Assembly: GCA_036785705.1 (NCBI GenBank)
Contig: JAWUZG010000016.1
Span: 496,001 to 560,000, forward strand
DNA length: 64,000 nucleotides
From: Acanthornis magna
Lineage: Eukaryota; Chordata; Aves; Passeriformes; Acanthizidae
Direction of reading: 5' to 3'
The notes beneath the pieces were generated by a model. That model had not been told where the DNA came from. It saw nothing but the letters and a program-made list of their open reading frames with translations, and searched no databases. The translations under genes and the position numbers were made by a program. How positions within the stretch are numbered: the stretch's first letter is position 1; each line of letters begins with the position of its first letter. Shown here in pieces: positions 27,601-39,800 of the stretch.

Positions 27601-29744
27601 TTATAACTCCAACTTCTTCTTTGGAAATTTAAACTGTTTCACATGAGTCGTTCTCAGACAAATAACAAAAAAAAATAGGCAAAGTAAAGCCTTTTGCTTT
27701 TCTGCTTGTTTTCACTTCCCTTTTTTTACACTTCAATGTTACTGAAAAGATTTTTCTTGAGAAAAGATTAATGCAACAGGCCCAAATGAGCAGCAGGAGC
27801 ATGAACCTTTAGGAGTAAGAAATGTAATTATCTATTTGTCTAACAGTGTGGACACAACAAAAAAACATTAGAAATGGAAGAGTGTAAATACAGAGCAGGC
27901 ACACAGCAAATCTTAGCAGATTACCCCATCTTCCAGTGATTTGTGCTCAGGTGCTTCCTGAGCCAGAGGTGATGTCTCTGTCCTGGAAGATGAGATGTTT
28001 TGCAACATCTTGAAGGTGGGAAACATGCACATGATAACTATGGTTTGTTGCGTGCATTGACTCTCACAGAGCAAGAAGCCTCAGAGTTTGGCAAAAATAC
28101 ACTGAGCTGTTGATGCAAGACACAGCCAGGACCTGCTGTAACACCTGGGTATGGTTGGTGACACCTAGCATATCAGGATAGGCCACAGAAAGGTGAAAAC
28201 AGCTACTTTGGAGAAGCTTTGCTCAACTGAAAGCTGCAGGGCAGCAAACGTAACTCATTGGAACTGCTTGTGTCTCACAAATGTGTTCTTGGATATTGCT
28301 CATCCTTGGCATCATTGGTATGTTTGACCCCTTTATAAATGCTTGAAAATTGCTCGGTGTGATAAATCTCTTGAGTTCTGGTTCAAACCAAAACTGATCA
28401 TCACAAATATTAATAGAAAATGGTGCTTATTTTTTTCCAGCTGTGTAATTATTACTGTTTTTAATTTGAATTAATATTTGAGATGCAGGTTAGCCTAGAC
28501 ATCCCAAAGGAAGACAGAATTGGGAATCTTCTGGGCTGAGCCAAGCATCAAACCATTAAACTCTAAAGGCCTGAGAAGAAGGCCGTTAAATGTGCTTTCA
28601 ATTGAAGAAGGGTGTAGAGGCACAGAAAAACTGACTTTAGTCACAGAGTGGATTGTGGTCTTACTTCCTTCCCCTTAAGGGTGTGTCACCACAAGGGGTA
28701 ATATCACCAGGGGAAATTTCATAAATTGTCTGCTGAGTGCTGCTTTGTGATCTTCAGTTTGAGGGGGAAACTCCTCTGCAGGCCTGGAGAACTGAGTGGA
28801 GACAAGTGAAGCTCCAAACTGGGGGTGGATGCAGTGGCCAGTGGAAGAAGACTCTTCCCTGAACAGGGCTGAGAGCCTGGAGAAGGAGTGCAGCACATGG
28901 GTGGCCTCCTCTCCTCCTTCCTGACATTGGGCTGGGACATAGAGCATTCTGCTGGGCAGGAGACAAGCTCCCAAACAGACAGGCCAAAGCTTCAGGACAG
29001 TCCTTCAGCACCTGATTTGTCCCTGTGAGTGTAAATCCACACCTATGGCTGCACGTTTTCAGCTGAGGCATCATGCTTGGCAGTGACAGTCATTTAAGGG
29101 TGGAGGTCTCTCAGCTCAGCCCTGTGACTTGGTCCATATGCCAAGAGCCAAGGAAAAATGCCTGCTCCAGGCAGGTAGCTTAGAAAGTCCCAGGCATCTC
29201 CTTCCTGAGGCTCCCTCCCAGGTGCTGAGCATGGGAAGGAGACTTGGAGAAAAAGTGGGAGGGGAGGAGACAAGACAAACAAACATTGGGAGCCACATGT
29301 CTACAGAACTCTTCTACCATTTCCTTCCTGCCCTGCACCATCACTGACTGCTCCGGGGAAAGCCACACAAAAAGGAGAATATTCACACAAGCACAGGAGC
29401 AAGAGAAGTGTGCAAAGCCAGGGGGAGGGGAGGAGAGAGCACCCTCAACCACTCCTGATGGTGTTTTTATTGAGCTGTGTGGAGTCTGACACCACTTCAG
29501 GCCATTCCCTTGGGTCCTGTCACTGGTCTGAGTACTGTGCTGTCTTCCCCACAATGAGGATTCTCTTCTCCTATCATTCTTAAGATAGGAAAATACTGAA
29601 TCCAGCTTTTTTTCAAATATGTCTAAGCTACTCTGCAGCTTCATCCACCTGACTTTTTTAGGCTGATCCCCATGTGAGATTTTGGGTGCAAGTGTTACAT
29701 GGCATGACAAATTATGGGGGTTTTACCATTTACAGTATGATTTT
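21655..29744. other. Intergenic or possible GPR132 upstream intron, no coding exon seen
   Basis: No supported coding exon. It holds an A/C-rich tract (22,427-22,520), a cluster of ATTA cores around 25,250-25,332, and otherwise ordinary sequence. The 176-codon minus-strand frame at 29,180-29,710 has no recognisable domain. Confidence 0.5.
22427..22520. repeat. A/C-rich low-complexity tract
   Basis: About 94 bases composed almost entirely of A and C (CAAACAA and CAAAACAA units, then ACCCAAAAACCC). It is the complement-strand equivalent of the GT-rich tracts elsewhere in the window. Confidence 0.85.
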
Positions 29745-29747
29745 AGA

Positions 29748-30190
29748 ATGGGGAGTTATGGCTTAGTTTCCCCGAGGCTGCAGGAGCTGGCTGAGAGAAG
29801 AAGGCAGGCAGACGACGTCAAGATGGCGAAAAGGACAAGTTTATTTACAGAAGGGTTTTTATACCATTAATATTCTAGCAAATATTGGTCAGAAAAGAAA
29901 TCCACCTCCTAAAACCATTGGTCACAGCCAAATAACACCTGATACCAAACACAGAGATTAAGAAAGTAAAAGAATGCAACTTATCTATGTTCTCCCTGAG
30001 AAAGAGCAGAAAGAATTTCAAAACAGTGCAACCACAGGGAGTGACAGAAAGGAGACGGATGGTTTTTATGTCCGGGGACAAAACTTCAGATCCCCCTTGA
30101 GAGGGCTTCCACATACCCACCAGGCTCCAGTCCAGCTCTCAGAGGTGGAGGGATGTGACCCTCTCTTTCTCAGTTCCTCTGTCTGAGGGG
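29748..30190 (-). mobile_element. Solo LTR-like element, antisense to GPR132
   Basis: Read on the minus strand, this has the layout of an endogenous-retroviral LTR core. A TATAAAAA box (29,856-29,863) is followed about ten bases later by an AATAAA signal (29,840-29,845). After that comes a CGCCATCTTGACGTC block containing a CRE-like GACGTCA (29,814-29,820) and a YY1-like CAAGATGGCG on the plus strand (29,819-29,828). No gag, pol or env frame flanks it, so a solo LTR is the simplest reading. The outer edges are not fixed; a TG near 29,748 could be the left terminus. It ends within about 150 bases of the GPR132 splice acceptor. Confidence 0.6.
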
Positions 30191-30320
30191 GCACCTTTCA
30201 GACATCCCCCATCCCACTTGCTCCACTGACATGTCAAGTTGGCACCCATGGGACTATAACCTTTACTGACACATTTTAAAGTGATGCAATGCTAACTTTC
30301 CACTTTGTCTTCTGATTCTC

Positions 30321-30322
30321 AG
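30321..30322 (+). promoter_or_regulatory. GPR132: GPR132 splice acceptor
   Basis: A pyrimidine-rich run (CTTTGTCTTCTGATTCTCAG) ends in AG at 30,321-30,322, so the coding exon starts at 30,323, 21 bases before the first ATG. The reading frame stays open from the acceptor to that ATG, so an upstream exon could add N-terminal residues. The human protein has about 24 more residues before the matching FEES/YEES position. Confidence 0.75.
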
Positions 30323-30343
30323 GAAACACCAGCTGGAAAAAGA

Positions 30344-31438
30344 ATGATGGCAGATTGTCTAGACACAAATTATACCACTTGCCAAGGTATTCCCTACGAA
30401 GAGAGCAAGACCCTTCTGGTTGCTGTTTACAGCATCGTTTTTGCTTTAGGCCTTCCAGCAAATTGCTTAACTTCTGTGCTTACCTTCGTAGAGATCCAAA
30501 GGAATAAAGCAGTTGCCGTCTACATTTTCAGTTTATCATTGTGTGAGCTGATGTATTTAAGTACCTTGCCTTTCTGGATTATCTATGTGCAAAACAAGCA
30601 CAAGTGGACCATGGGTGACCCTGCCTGCAAAGTAACAGCCTTCATCTTTTTCTGCAATATCTACATCAGCATTCTGCTTTTGTGCTGCATCTCTGTGGAT
30701 CGTTATGTGGCACTGGTGTATTCTCTGGAATCAAGGGGGAGAAGAGGACAGAAAAAAGCCACCATAATTGTCTGTTTTCTCTTTGCGGTTGTTGCAGCAA
30801 TCCATACTCCAATATTTGCCATGCAAGACCATAGAAATGTGACAACCTGCTTTGAGACAGTGCCCCTTAACACAAAATTGGCTTCTTTCAGCTTTGCTAG
30901 ATTCCTGTTTGGATTTGCCATACCCTTCACAATCCTCATTTTTACAAACTACAAAATTTTCCAAACTACAAAGAGAAGCAGCAGCTTGACTTGTCGCCAA
31001 AAAGCCAAAGTGAAATATGTGGCTATTGCCATTATTGTTATTTTCTTGATCTGCTTTGCTCCATACCATGTGGTGCTCATAATAAGAGCCATATACTTTA
31101 TGTTTAATCAGAACGACCCATGTCCATTTGAAAAGAAGATATATTCAGTTTTTACAGTGTTTCTGTGTTTAGGCACTGCGAACAGTGTTGCTGATCCAAT
31201 CATCTACGTGCTGGTCAGTGAAAATGTCAGAAAAGACTGTTATAGGAGCCTGAGAAGATGGAGATGGAATTCATCCAAGCTAAATTCATCCACTAGTCAC
31301 AAGACTGACAGCAGAAAATTGGAAACACCAAAAGAATCAGAGGAAGGGGGCCAAAGAGAAGACAACAAAGAAATAACAGGTTCATCTGACATTCAGAAGG
31401 CCTGTACTAGTGGCAGAGACCAGGAAGGTGACAGCTAG
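30344..31438 (+). CDS. GPR132: G protein-coupled receptor 132 (G2A)
   Basis: This 364-residue class A receptor belongs to the G2A/GPR4/GPR65/GPR68 group, which responds to protons and oxidised fatty acids or lysolipids. It acts at the plasma membrane, mainly of leukocytes and macrophages. Residues (numbered from the first ATG) show an N-glycosylation site NYT at 9, GLPANCLT in TM1 (Asn40), LCELMYLSTLPFW in TM2 with Glu68 in place of the usual Asp2.50 (as in mammalian G2A), and Cys95, which should pair with Cys169 in loop 2. They also show DRY at 119-121, a second sequon at N165, Pro194 in TM5, CFAPYH at 237-242 in TM6, and DPIIY at 284-288 as the TM7 NPxxY variant. The ESRGRR loop after TM3 and the QKAKVK block before TM6 match human G2A closely. 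The C-tail is Ser/Thr/Glu-rich. A second ATG at 30,347 has the better context (A at -3, G at +4). All seven helices lie in one exon, as is usual in this family. The next gene in the same direction is CDCA4. Confidence 0.95.
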   Translation: MMADCLDTNYTTCQGIPYEESKTLLVAVYSIVFALGLPANCLTSVLTFVEIQRNKAVAVYIFSLSLCELMYLSTLPFWIIYVQNKHKWTMGDPACKVTAFIFFCNIYISILLLCCISVDRYVALVYSLESRGRRGQKKATIIVCFLFAVVAAIHTPIFAMQDHRNVTTCFETVPLNTKLASFSFARFLFGFAIPFTILIFTNYKIFQTTKRSSSLTCRQKAKVKYVAIAIIVIFLICFAPYHVVLIIRAIYFMFNQNDPCPFEKKIYSVFTVFLCLGTANSVADPIIYVLVSENVRKDCYRSLRRWRWNSSKLNSSTSHKTDSRKLETPKESEEGGQREDNKEITGSSDIQKACTSGRDQEGDS

Positions 31439-31760
31439 CTGGTAGCTACTGGAACAAATAAGAAGTTCCCAATGCCAGCTGCAGGCTGCAGGACACAAAT
31501 ATTTACATGCTGACATCATCTTGCACATCCTGCATGGACCAGCAACTCCTTGAGGATGCTACGGGAGCAATAATTCACATTTTTGTTTGTCTTCTACAAT
31601 AAACTTTGCCCACCAGTACCGCTGTGAGCATATTGCTTTGCTAAGGATATGTGGAATAAACTAAGTAATTTACTTTGACTCAAACCAGGATTTTAAAAGC
31701 TTATTTTTGGACTTTTTCTCATATGAAATAAAACCAGTTTCATCTTCTGAGCAAAATTTT
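31439..31760 (+). other. GPR132: GPR132 3' UTR with three AATAAA signals
   Basis: After the TAG stop there are AATAAA hexamers at 31,598-31,603, 31,655-31,660 and 31,727-31,732. Any of them could direct cleavage, giving 3' UTRs of about 180-310 bases. A longer UTR cannot be excluded, because the following 1.3 kb is AT-rich and has no other gene. Confidence 0.6.
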
Positions 31761-33319
31761 AAAAAAAGCACTGCTGAGGAGAACAATGTACTATCCTTAT
31801 GATTGAAATTTTTACTTCTTGAGGAGGTATGTGTTCAGATTCTCATACACGTACTCTGCTGTTAACATTTGTGGTTAACCAGTGGAAAATATTGAGTAAG
31901 TCTTTCAATGAGAGCCTTGAAAGTTTTCCTCATACTTCAGTATGTGGTTTTAGCTTCTTCGCACATTCCAGGAGAATCAGAGGGCAAAACAATGGCCTGG
32001 TAACACAGACCGACAGTACTGCTGCTGCATTAGTCAAGATCCTGCACTGCCCTGAAATTCTTAAAATGTACAATTCTAATGCTTGATAGTTTACAATTGG
32101 TACATTTTACTTGTTTTGCAGTCAAATCTAGAATGCACTGAAATATCTAGAAAACATACATTTCCAAGTGGAGCCAGGGACTCTTTTTATGTCATTTCCG
32201 AACGTTTGTTGAATTTGTGTTGCATTTCTGACTGTACTAACACTCCCCTTCTGTTACTGATCACACTTTTACTGAGTAGGAGTCTGTACAAGCTATGGAC
32301 AGGCTGATAGATGGTATGGAAGGTTGGCAGTCTGGAGAGCACAGTCCTTCCTCCCCACAGATGGGAACTCCCTCGGACACGCCAGGGCAAATTTCATTGT
32401 TGCTGCTGCCACTTTTATTATGAATAACTTATTGATAGTAGTTCCTTGTGACTTCAAACAAGTATTTAAAAAATAAGAATGGTATGACTTCTTCATATTT
32501 TTATGTGATTCAACAGACAGAGATCGTGAATCAATTTGAGTACGAGTTTGTAGAGTGTTTCACAGCATCATTCCATTTCATCTGTAATGTTGTATTTCTG
32601 TGATATATTGAAATCGTTATTGACTTTCACATTTCTGCATTGAATTAATATTAACCAGTCTTAATGTAAATACAATACTTTTTAATATCTTAAAATTTCC
32701 ATAGATATTCCTGTATATTATGTTTTATTCTTATATATTCCTGCACTCTTTGAAAGAACCATTATGCCAAAATTATGTATCCTCAATTTATTATATTTAT
32801 TACTTATTTCATTTTTTAATTATTTAATTACTCCTCTGGTATCTATCTGTGAGATCATTTTGTCCTCAAAAGTAGTTCACATAATACTAAATTGAAGGTT
32901 GTTTCTTGGAAAGAACGTGAAATTCTGTTGTGGTGCTAATTAATGAATTCTGGATTTCTATTTTCGTACACATCCCAGAGATTAAAATCTCCAAGGTACC
33001 AAGGAGAGACTTGCAAAGTGCTAGATATCTGTAATTTTGCTGAATATCTGTAACTTCCAGTTGCTAAAGAATTCTGCAACAGCAGAACACGGCTCATAAC
33101 AGCCCCTGCCAGCCAGAGCACTGGCGAGTCATCTCTGAAGATGCACATGCAAACAGTCCTGGCCTCAGGATTTTCATAGTCTGAATGCAAACTCTTGATG
33201 AATAATAGCAGTAAATTTAGAAGAAACCAGAGATACAGGCTTCCGAATTGATTGAAATGGATGCAAGTTAGATGTTGACCTCGATGAATTTAAACCCCTC
33301 TGACGTTTTTCCTCTGATA
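31761..33319. other. AT-rich intergenic, no gene seen
   Basis: Strongly AT-rich, especially 32,640-32,860, with no supported gene. It could include extended GPR132 3' UTR. Confidence 0.5.
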
Positions 33320-33880
33320 AAAAGTGAGTGTTGAGGGAGGGGATTGTCCTGCTCTGCTCGGCACTGGTGCAGCCTCACCTCAAGTTCTGTGTGCAGTTTT
33401 AAGAGCCACAATATAAGACATTAAGCTATTAGAGAACAACCAAAGAAGGGCCATGAGGATGGTGAAGGCCCTGGAGGGGAGGCTTTGAGGAGTGTCTGAG
33501 GTCACTTGGTCTGTTCAGCCTGGGGCAGACTGAGGGGAGAGCTCTTCATGGTTTACAGCTTCCTCATGGTGGGAGTCAAAGGGGCAGGCACTGATCTCTT
33601 CTCGGTGGTGACAGTGACAGGACTTGAGGGAATGTGCTAAAGCTGAGTCAGAGGACACTTAGGTTAGATGTTAGAAGAAGGTTCTTCACCCAGAGGGTGG
33701 TTGGGCACTGGAACAGCTCCCCAGGGAAGTGCTCACAACACCAACCCTGACAGAGTTCAAGAAGCAAGAGGGGTTGGACAACCCTCTCAGGCCCATGATG
33801 TGATTCTTGTGCAGGGTCAGGAGTTGGACTTGATGATCACTGTAGGTCCCTTCCAGCTTAGGATATTCTATGATTCTATG
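33320..33880 (+). mobile_element. CR1 LINE, 3' ~560 bp with intact tail
   Basis: A nearly full CR1 3' module. It runs through 'CTGGTGCAGCCTCACCTCAA', 'GGGCCATGAGGATGGTGAAG', 'GGAACAGCTCCCCAGGGAAG', 'CTGACAGAGTTCAAGAAGCA' and 'GGAGTTGGACTTGATGATCA' to 'TAGGTCCCTTCCAGCTTAGG', and ends 'ATTCTATGATTCTATG' at 33,880. It is 5'-truncated within distal ORF2 and carries stops. This copy is the best internal reference for aligning the shorter CR1 tail at 47,266-47,415. Confidence 0.95.
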
Positions 33881-36800
33881 AACCAACATTGGAGCCCAGT
33901 GCCATAGATGCAGGGGACAGGGATTATCAGGGTCTAACCTATCAGCTGCAATTCTGTTACCTCACTGAAGATGCACGCCGCTCTAAATCACTGTGCCATT
34001 GTGCATCTTCTCTTAGTGAAAATCTTTGGAATTTCTTTTTTTCTGAACCAAAAGCTTTAGAAGTGACGAAGACTTGTGCAGCCTGATCTAACTTGGAAAT
34101 TTACCTAGATAATCTCCAAAGGTGTTTTTCAAGCTAAAATATTCTGTTATAGATTGCTGAAGGGGTTAGGGGCCTTGTACCAAGCAATGTATCCACACAG
34201 GAAAACTGCAAATTCTGACTTCTTTGGATAAACAGAAAAGGAGCTTTATGGCTGAGTGAGGGCATCAAGAAACATTCCATGTTGTTAAAATATTCCATCA
34301 GATAAAGTGACTGTTTCTTATCTGATAATTCAAGCACGTGATCTCTTTTGTCAGACAGTGTCTGACTGTGCCACCCAGGCACAGGAAAGGTCTCAGCACT
34401 GGCACATGTGTGAGGTGCACAGCAAAGGGCACTTCTCAGTTCAGAGCAGACCGGAGGGGTGGATTGATTGTGGGGGTCTTTCCACCCTTTCCTCCTGCAG
34501 AGACACCGCCAGTGAGCCCACAGGTGCTTGGTGCTGTGAAGAAAGGTTCATCTGCTGCATCAGATCTGCAGTTCTCAACACAGCCATTTGGATCTGGCTC
34601 CTGACCTCCCCAACTCTGCTCAAGCTATAAGACGAGATAGAAAGAGTCCAGAACCAAATCTGGGCTGTGCCTCCCAATTTGGTCTCCACACATAAGGCTC
34701 AGAGCAGGTAAGCTGCTCACTAGTGCAAGGGGGTGGGATTAGAAAATCACACTCTCTCTTTTGTACTCAGTGTTTACTCAGGTATAATGTCCATCGTTTG
34801 ATTTAAAGAAGAGTGGGCTACTGAATAAATAAAATATTATTTTATTTTTACATGTGTCTCAGACATTCATAATGTACCTGGGAGATAAGTTCATTGCTGA
34901 TTATTTTGACTGTAAAACACAAAGTGAATAATTTCTGGCTATGAACTAGAGCTGGCCAAACTAGTTTTTGCAGACAATATATGTGATTTGTTTGCTTATT
35001 CATTGATCTTAAGTTATATCTGAAGACTGCAATTTTTTTAAGTAAATGTTCAGGGTAACTCACTTAGAAAACTCAGTTCCTGACTAAGAAATGCTTTCAT
35101 GTTCTGTGTTCAATTTTGCCTCAAGAGGATTGCTACAATTTTGCTACAAAGCAGGCAAAACCCCATAGGAATGAACTCAGACTCTGTGTGACAAGTTTCT
35201 TCTGCAGTTGGTGACATTGTAGTTGGCCTCAGTCCCTGCTGTCATGTACAACCTAATGGCGAATTTCTGCTGGGTAGTGAGTGATGAAATCTAACTCAGA
35301 ACCACGCTTTTCACAACCTAATGGCTTTTCTTAGTGAGGATATTGTCATCTACAGCTCGCATCGTGGGAGAGGTCTTTCAGGAAACTTCCTCTATACAGG
35401 GAAATTATGCCAAAATTCCAGGACAGTTTGGGATGCCCCAATCTTATTTTCAAACCAGCACAAACTAACAGTAGCAAATAAGGGTGGGGGGATTGCATCA
35501 GAGACATGCAATAATTTTTTAACCTCTTTGGCATGCTGGGAAGCATACAGGTATCAGCATCCCCAAAACTGGATCTCCTAGCATGTCTTCCGCAACCAGT
35601 CTAGAGGATGTGATACCTACCAGTCCTCTCCATCTCCTCCAGTGCCTGCTAGGGTGGTTTTCATGGCACTGCCCTCCCTTTTTCCCTGCAAAATGAACCT
35701 TAGTACAGGAGAGGGTGCTTCTGTTTGCAGCAGGGATGTGGCATGGCCTCATGATTCAATCTTCAAGTGACAAAAAAGTGAAGCATAAAAAGAGAAATCT
35801 GTATCCCAAACTGGACTAATACTAATACCCTGGTAGTAAATGTTAGTAGCTGGCATCTTGAGCTGTTGGTAAGAAAGGGTAGGACTCTGAACTCATTACG
35901 TCCCATCTGTAATTCAGGTCACCGATAACTTCTAGGACTTTACTCTCTTACTCCAACCTGTAAGAAATGCTCAGAGGTAAGGAAGCAAAAATCAGCCTTT
36001 CAGACAGACAGCAAGTCTGCTGTGGAGAGATGATAAGCAATGTGGTAAGAATTTTACAAAACATAACATGAATATTGTCTACAAGAGCAACCTCTCAGTG
36101 CATCATGAAATGATCCATCCTGTTTGGTAGTCTGGGTGATAGGGCCTGTACATTTCAGCCCATGATCACAGAGCATCCCCTCTATGTTCAAAGGTCTGTC
36201 TTGAAATATTTTCTTGAGGGCAACGAAGAATCAAAGGGAAAAGAGATACTGCGGGAAAAGGGTGCTGTATGATATACAAAGTCCTGGAAAGCCTTGTAAA
36301 CCTTAAGTCACAGATGTTCTGAACAAATATGCAAATATCCATGTTCAGAAAGCTACTTAGAAATGCAGCAGCCTGTATCACAGTTCCCCATCTGTAAAAT
36401 GTGACACTTCTTCCCTTGAGCATTGTCTGGCTCCTCTGTTTAACATACAAACCCTTGCAGAAGATACTAGAAAGCGTGAGCAGGTGTGTCTATGCATATT
36501 CAGAGCTTATTGCAATGGAGCAGTGAACTGCGTGGAGGCAAATATGAGGTATTAAAGCACAAATCCTAATTAGTCAGCACTTTCAGGGTCAGATTCAAAG
36601 TACTTCATTTGCTTCTATTTATGTTGGGGCATCAGAAAAAAAATATGCAGGCTTTCATTTTAACTTTGTGTCTCCTTCTGGTAACATGGGCATTAGACCC
36701 TTGGGGATTTTGCTGTGATTTTCCTCACTGTGATATTCTGGTGTTTGGAGGCATTTTGTTGTTTTCAAAAGATAAGGGTGATACTGATCTGCAGAGTTGA

Positions 36801-39800
36801 CTTCCAGACTGGAAACGCTCAGGGCTGAGCACTCACAAGGCTCAGAGCACCTGTCAGGGTACAGGACTGAAGACATCAGTAACTCTATTGCAGGGCTGTA
36901 CACTGGAAGCCACCAGCAATAATCTCTAAAATCTTTAGTTCTTGGAGGCCTATCCATGTGGACTCTGCCTCTCAAGCTCTTCCCTTCCTGGCACTACTTT
37001 CATGGGTTGGGAAGCACTTTCTCAGCACCAGGTTTCTGGGATGAGTCTCTGACAGTGGGAGCCTGATACACTTGAGACAACAGCACTATTACTTATCTAT
37101 TTGACAAATTGGAGGCAGGGGAGTGTTGCCTTTCTTAATTATAGTCAAGAAGACAAGGCTCACACGACCCACTAGATGTAATTTTTATTCTTGTATGTTT
37201 GACGTTTATAGGTGATGAGGCAATGTGTTTGATACAGGACATTTGATAAGGTATTATTTAAAAATCCTGTAATTTTCCATTTAGTTGCATGTATGGTTTC
37301 TAACTGTCTCTAATTCTTTTGTTCAAATCCTTCCTAAAATTACTCTCTCAGTGGAATGGTGCACTTCACTGCATCACTGGCAGATACAGCTGTGTGTCCC
37401 AAAGGGGACAAATGCACGAGTCCCAAACTAAACTTGAGGCTGGATGGACTAATATGGAAAAGGGAAGAAAAATGTACATTAAACAGCAAGGCAGCTCAGG
37501 AGCATGACCACCTTCTTGCTATCTTGACTTGTGGAAATGGCCCACGGGCAAAAGCCAGGAGATTCTAGACAGGTCCAGAACAAATCTGAAGTTTCTATCA
37601 GAAACAAGAAGAGGACAAATAGGGATCTTCCTCTGTACACAGTGACGTGAAGCAGATACAGGCAGACTGTAGCGTCATAAAGGTTTGATGGGAAACTAAA
37701 GGTCAGAGGGACACTTCCGTTTACAAAAAAGCAAATTCAAATGTGTGTGTGGTTTTACAACTCAGCACAGGGCTTTCCCTAAGGAGAGGCTGAGTGGACC
37801 CTGCTTGCTTTGTTAAAAGATTAGTCATTCCCTTTTCTGAATAGAAATATTCCCCTCTCATGAGAGGGGAGAAGCTGGAAATTATGCTAAATATTTCTTT
37901 TTTTGTCTTCCTAGCATTCAGTTTCACATGCTAGAACAAGTTCCTAGTCAAATTCCAAGATTAGAAATAACACTGTACAAGGGAAAATCCCGGAAAATAA
38001 TACATATTTTTTTTTACCTCTGGAGATACTGAAACCCCATCACAAATAAAGCAACATGAGATGAAACCAAAAACACTTATCCATCCTTCTCCTCCCTGAT
38101 GGCTGCAGAAAATTAAATGTGAATCTTAACTTTTCTTGCTGGACCATAGTGTCAGATCACAATGATTTCAAAGCCCCAGATTTCGGAGAATTTGGGGCAT
38201 TTTTAATGTAGAGGTGTAGCTTAGGCTTATTATTCCGTGATGTAAAGCAATATTAATGTATAACCCTGACTTTACCATCCTTCAGTATCATATCTGGTAG
38301 AATAGCATGAAGAAAAGTTTTTATGAAAGCAACGTATCATTGAAATATTCAATATGCGTTGTGAATCAACTGCCTCCATTCTAAACTATGCAAAAGTTTC
38401 ATCTCAGAAATTGCACTGAGGGCTTAATTCCGGCTTCCTATAGTTTCAGCTTTTGTTTGGGATAAGTTTCTTCGTGTTTTCCACTGTAATTCAAGCCCTG
38501 ACCACTTTTTAGTCAGAGGATGATGTTTCTTCCAGCAGTTAATGTAGTCACAAGAGGGCACCAGACTCTACCCTATTTCTCCCGCTGGGCATGGTGGACT
38601 TCACAGTGGAAGAAAAAAACATTAGTACCTCTTATATCCCCAAAGTTGACATCCTGTAATCATAAGTTTGTAAGGCTTTGTGCTACTGTTAGGTAGAACA
38701 GTCTGTACAGAGGAGTGTATATGTGTGTGCTCATTCTCACCATGCAAATAGCTGTTGAGCCAGACAAGGGATCACTGTAAAATATTTATCCAAATATGGC
38801 AGAAACACACAACCTTTTTCAAAGGATGGCTACAAACAGGCTGAAAAACGAGAAGCAAAAAAAAAAAAAAAAAATCCCCAAAACTGAAAACAAGCATGAA
38901 AATCATGGGGAGAAAGAGACAATTCCCTCATATTGAAATAAAAAATGGAGGATGATGGAACTTGCTAGGATCTGTCCATGATTCCCTGGAGAGGATGTAA
39001 GCGGCAGGAGGCAGGCAGTCCATCTAAGGCATTCAGCTGAGCCCCATGCAGTATCTAAACACCCAGCAAATTCTAAACAACTCTTTGATGAGCCCCAGTT
39101 TCCTCCTCTGCCTTGGCAAACCACTTTCCACATCATCCTGCACCACTGCTCGCAGCAGCTCCAGTGACTTTATCCCACGTCTGTTGGCATTTGGTGCTAT
39201 TTGTAAGTAATGCCAATTAAAGATTTATTATTCCATTAATACTAGACATGTTGAAATGATTGCTGGGAAACAACTGGCTACTAGCAGACCATCAGGAGAT
39301 AGGAGTTAACATTCCTTTATTGCTACAAAAGTCAAAGCTGTCATTCCCATCAAGGTGCAGGACCAGAGCAGAGAACAAGAGCAGCTCACAGCCTGTTATC
39401 CATGTTCATAGTCATGCTTCTAATTGGGTTAACCCTTTAAACAGACAAGGCACACCGGCATTAGCAATCATTCTCTTAAGAAAAAAAATCACATTTTTAG
39501 TATGCTTTTTCATGCCCTAGTTTGCCTACTTATCCTCACTTTTTGATACTCTTATTCAACAATTGGTTTGTTCCTACTATAATTTATATTTTTAAAGACT
39601 ATGTAATTCTGCTAAGCCACCAGCAAATCAACATCAGCAATAATCTGTGGCTACAGTACATTTTACATTTAGCCTATTGATTCACCAGACTCTCAAACAA
39701 AATTTGAAAACAATCCAAACACTCCAACAAGACATCACAGCCTTCTACTCTTCAAGGCTCACAGAGGGTCATTTTAATTTGCAGATAAAGCATTCATTAC

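Noticed and set aside
29180..29710. 176-codon minus-strand open frame upstream of GPR132
   Set aside because: No similarity to any family I know. It lies next to an LTR-like element and has no promoter signals; treated as chance.
30305..30343. Upstream TTG as start codon for GPR132
   Set aside because: TTG is not a normal vertebrate start, and it lies upstream of the splice acceptor, in the intron.
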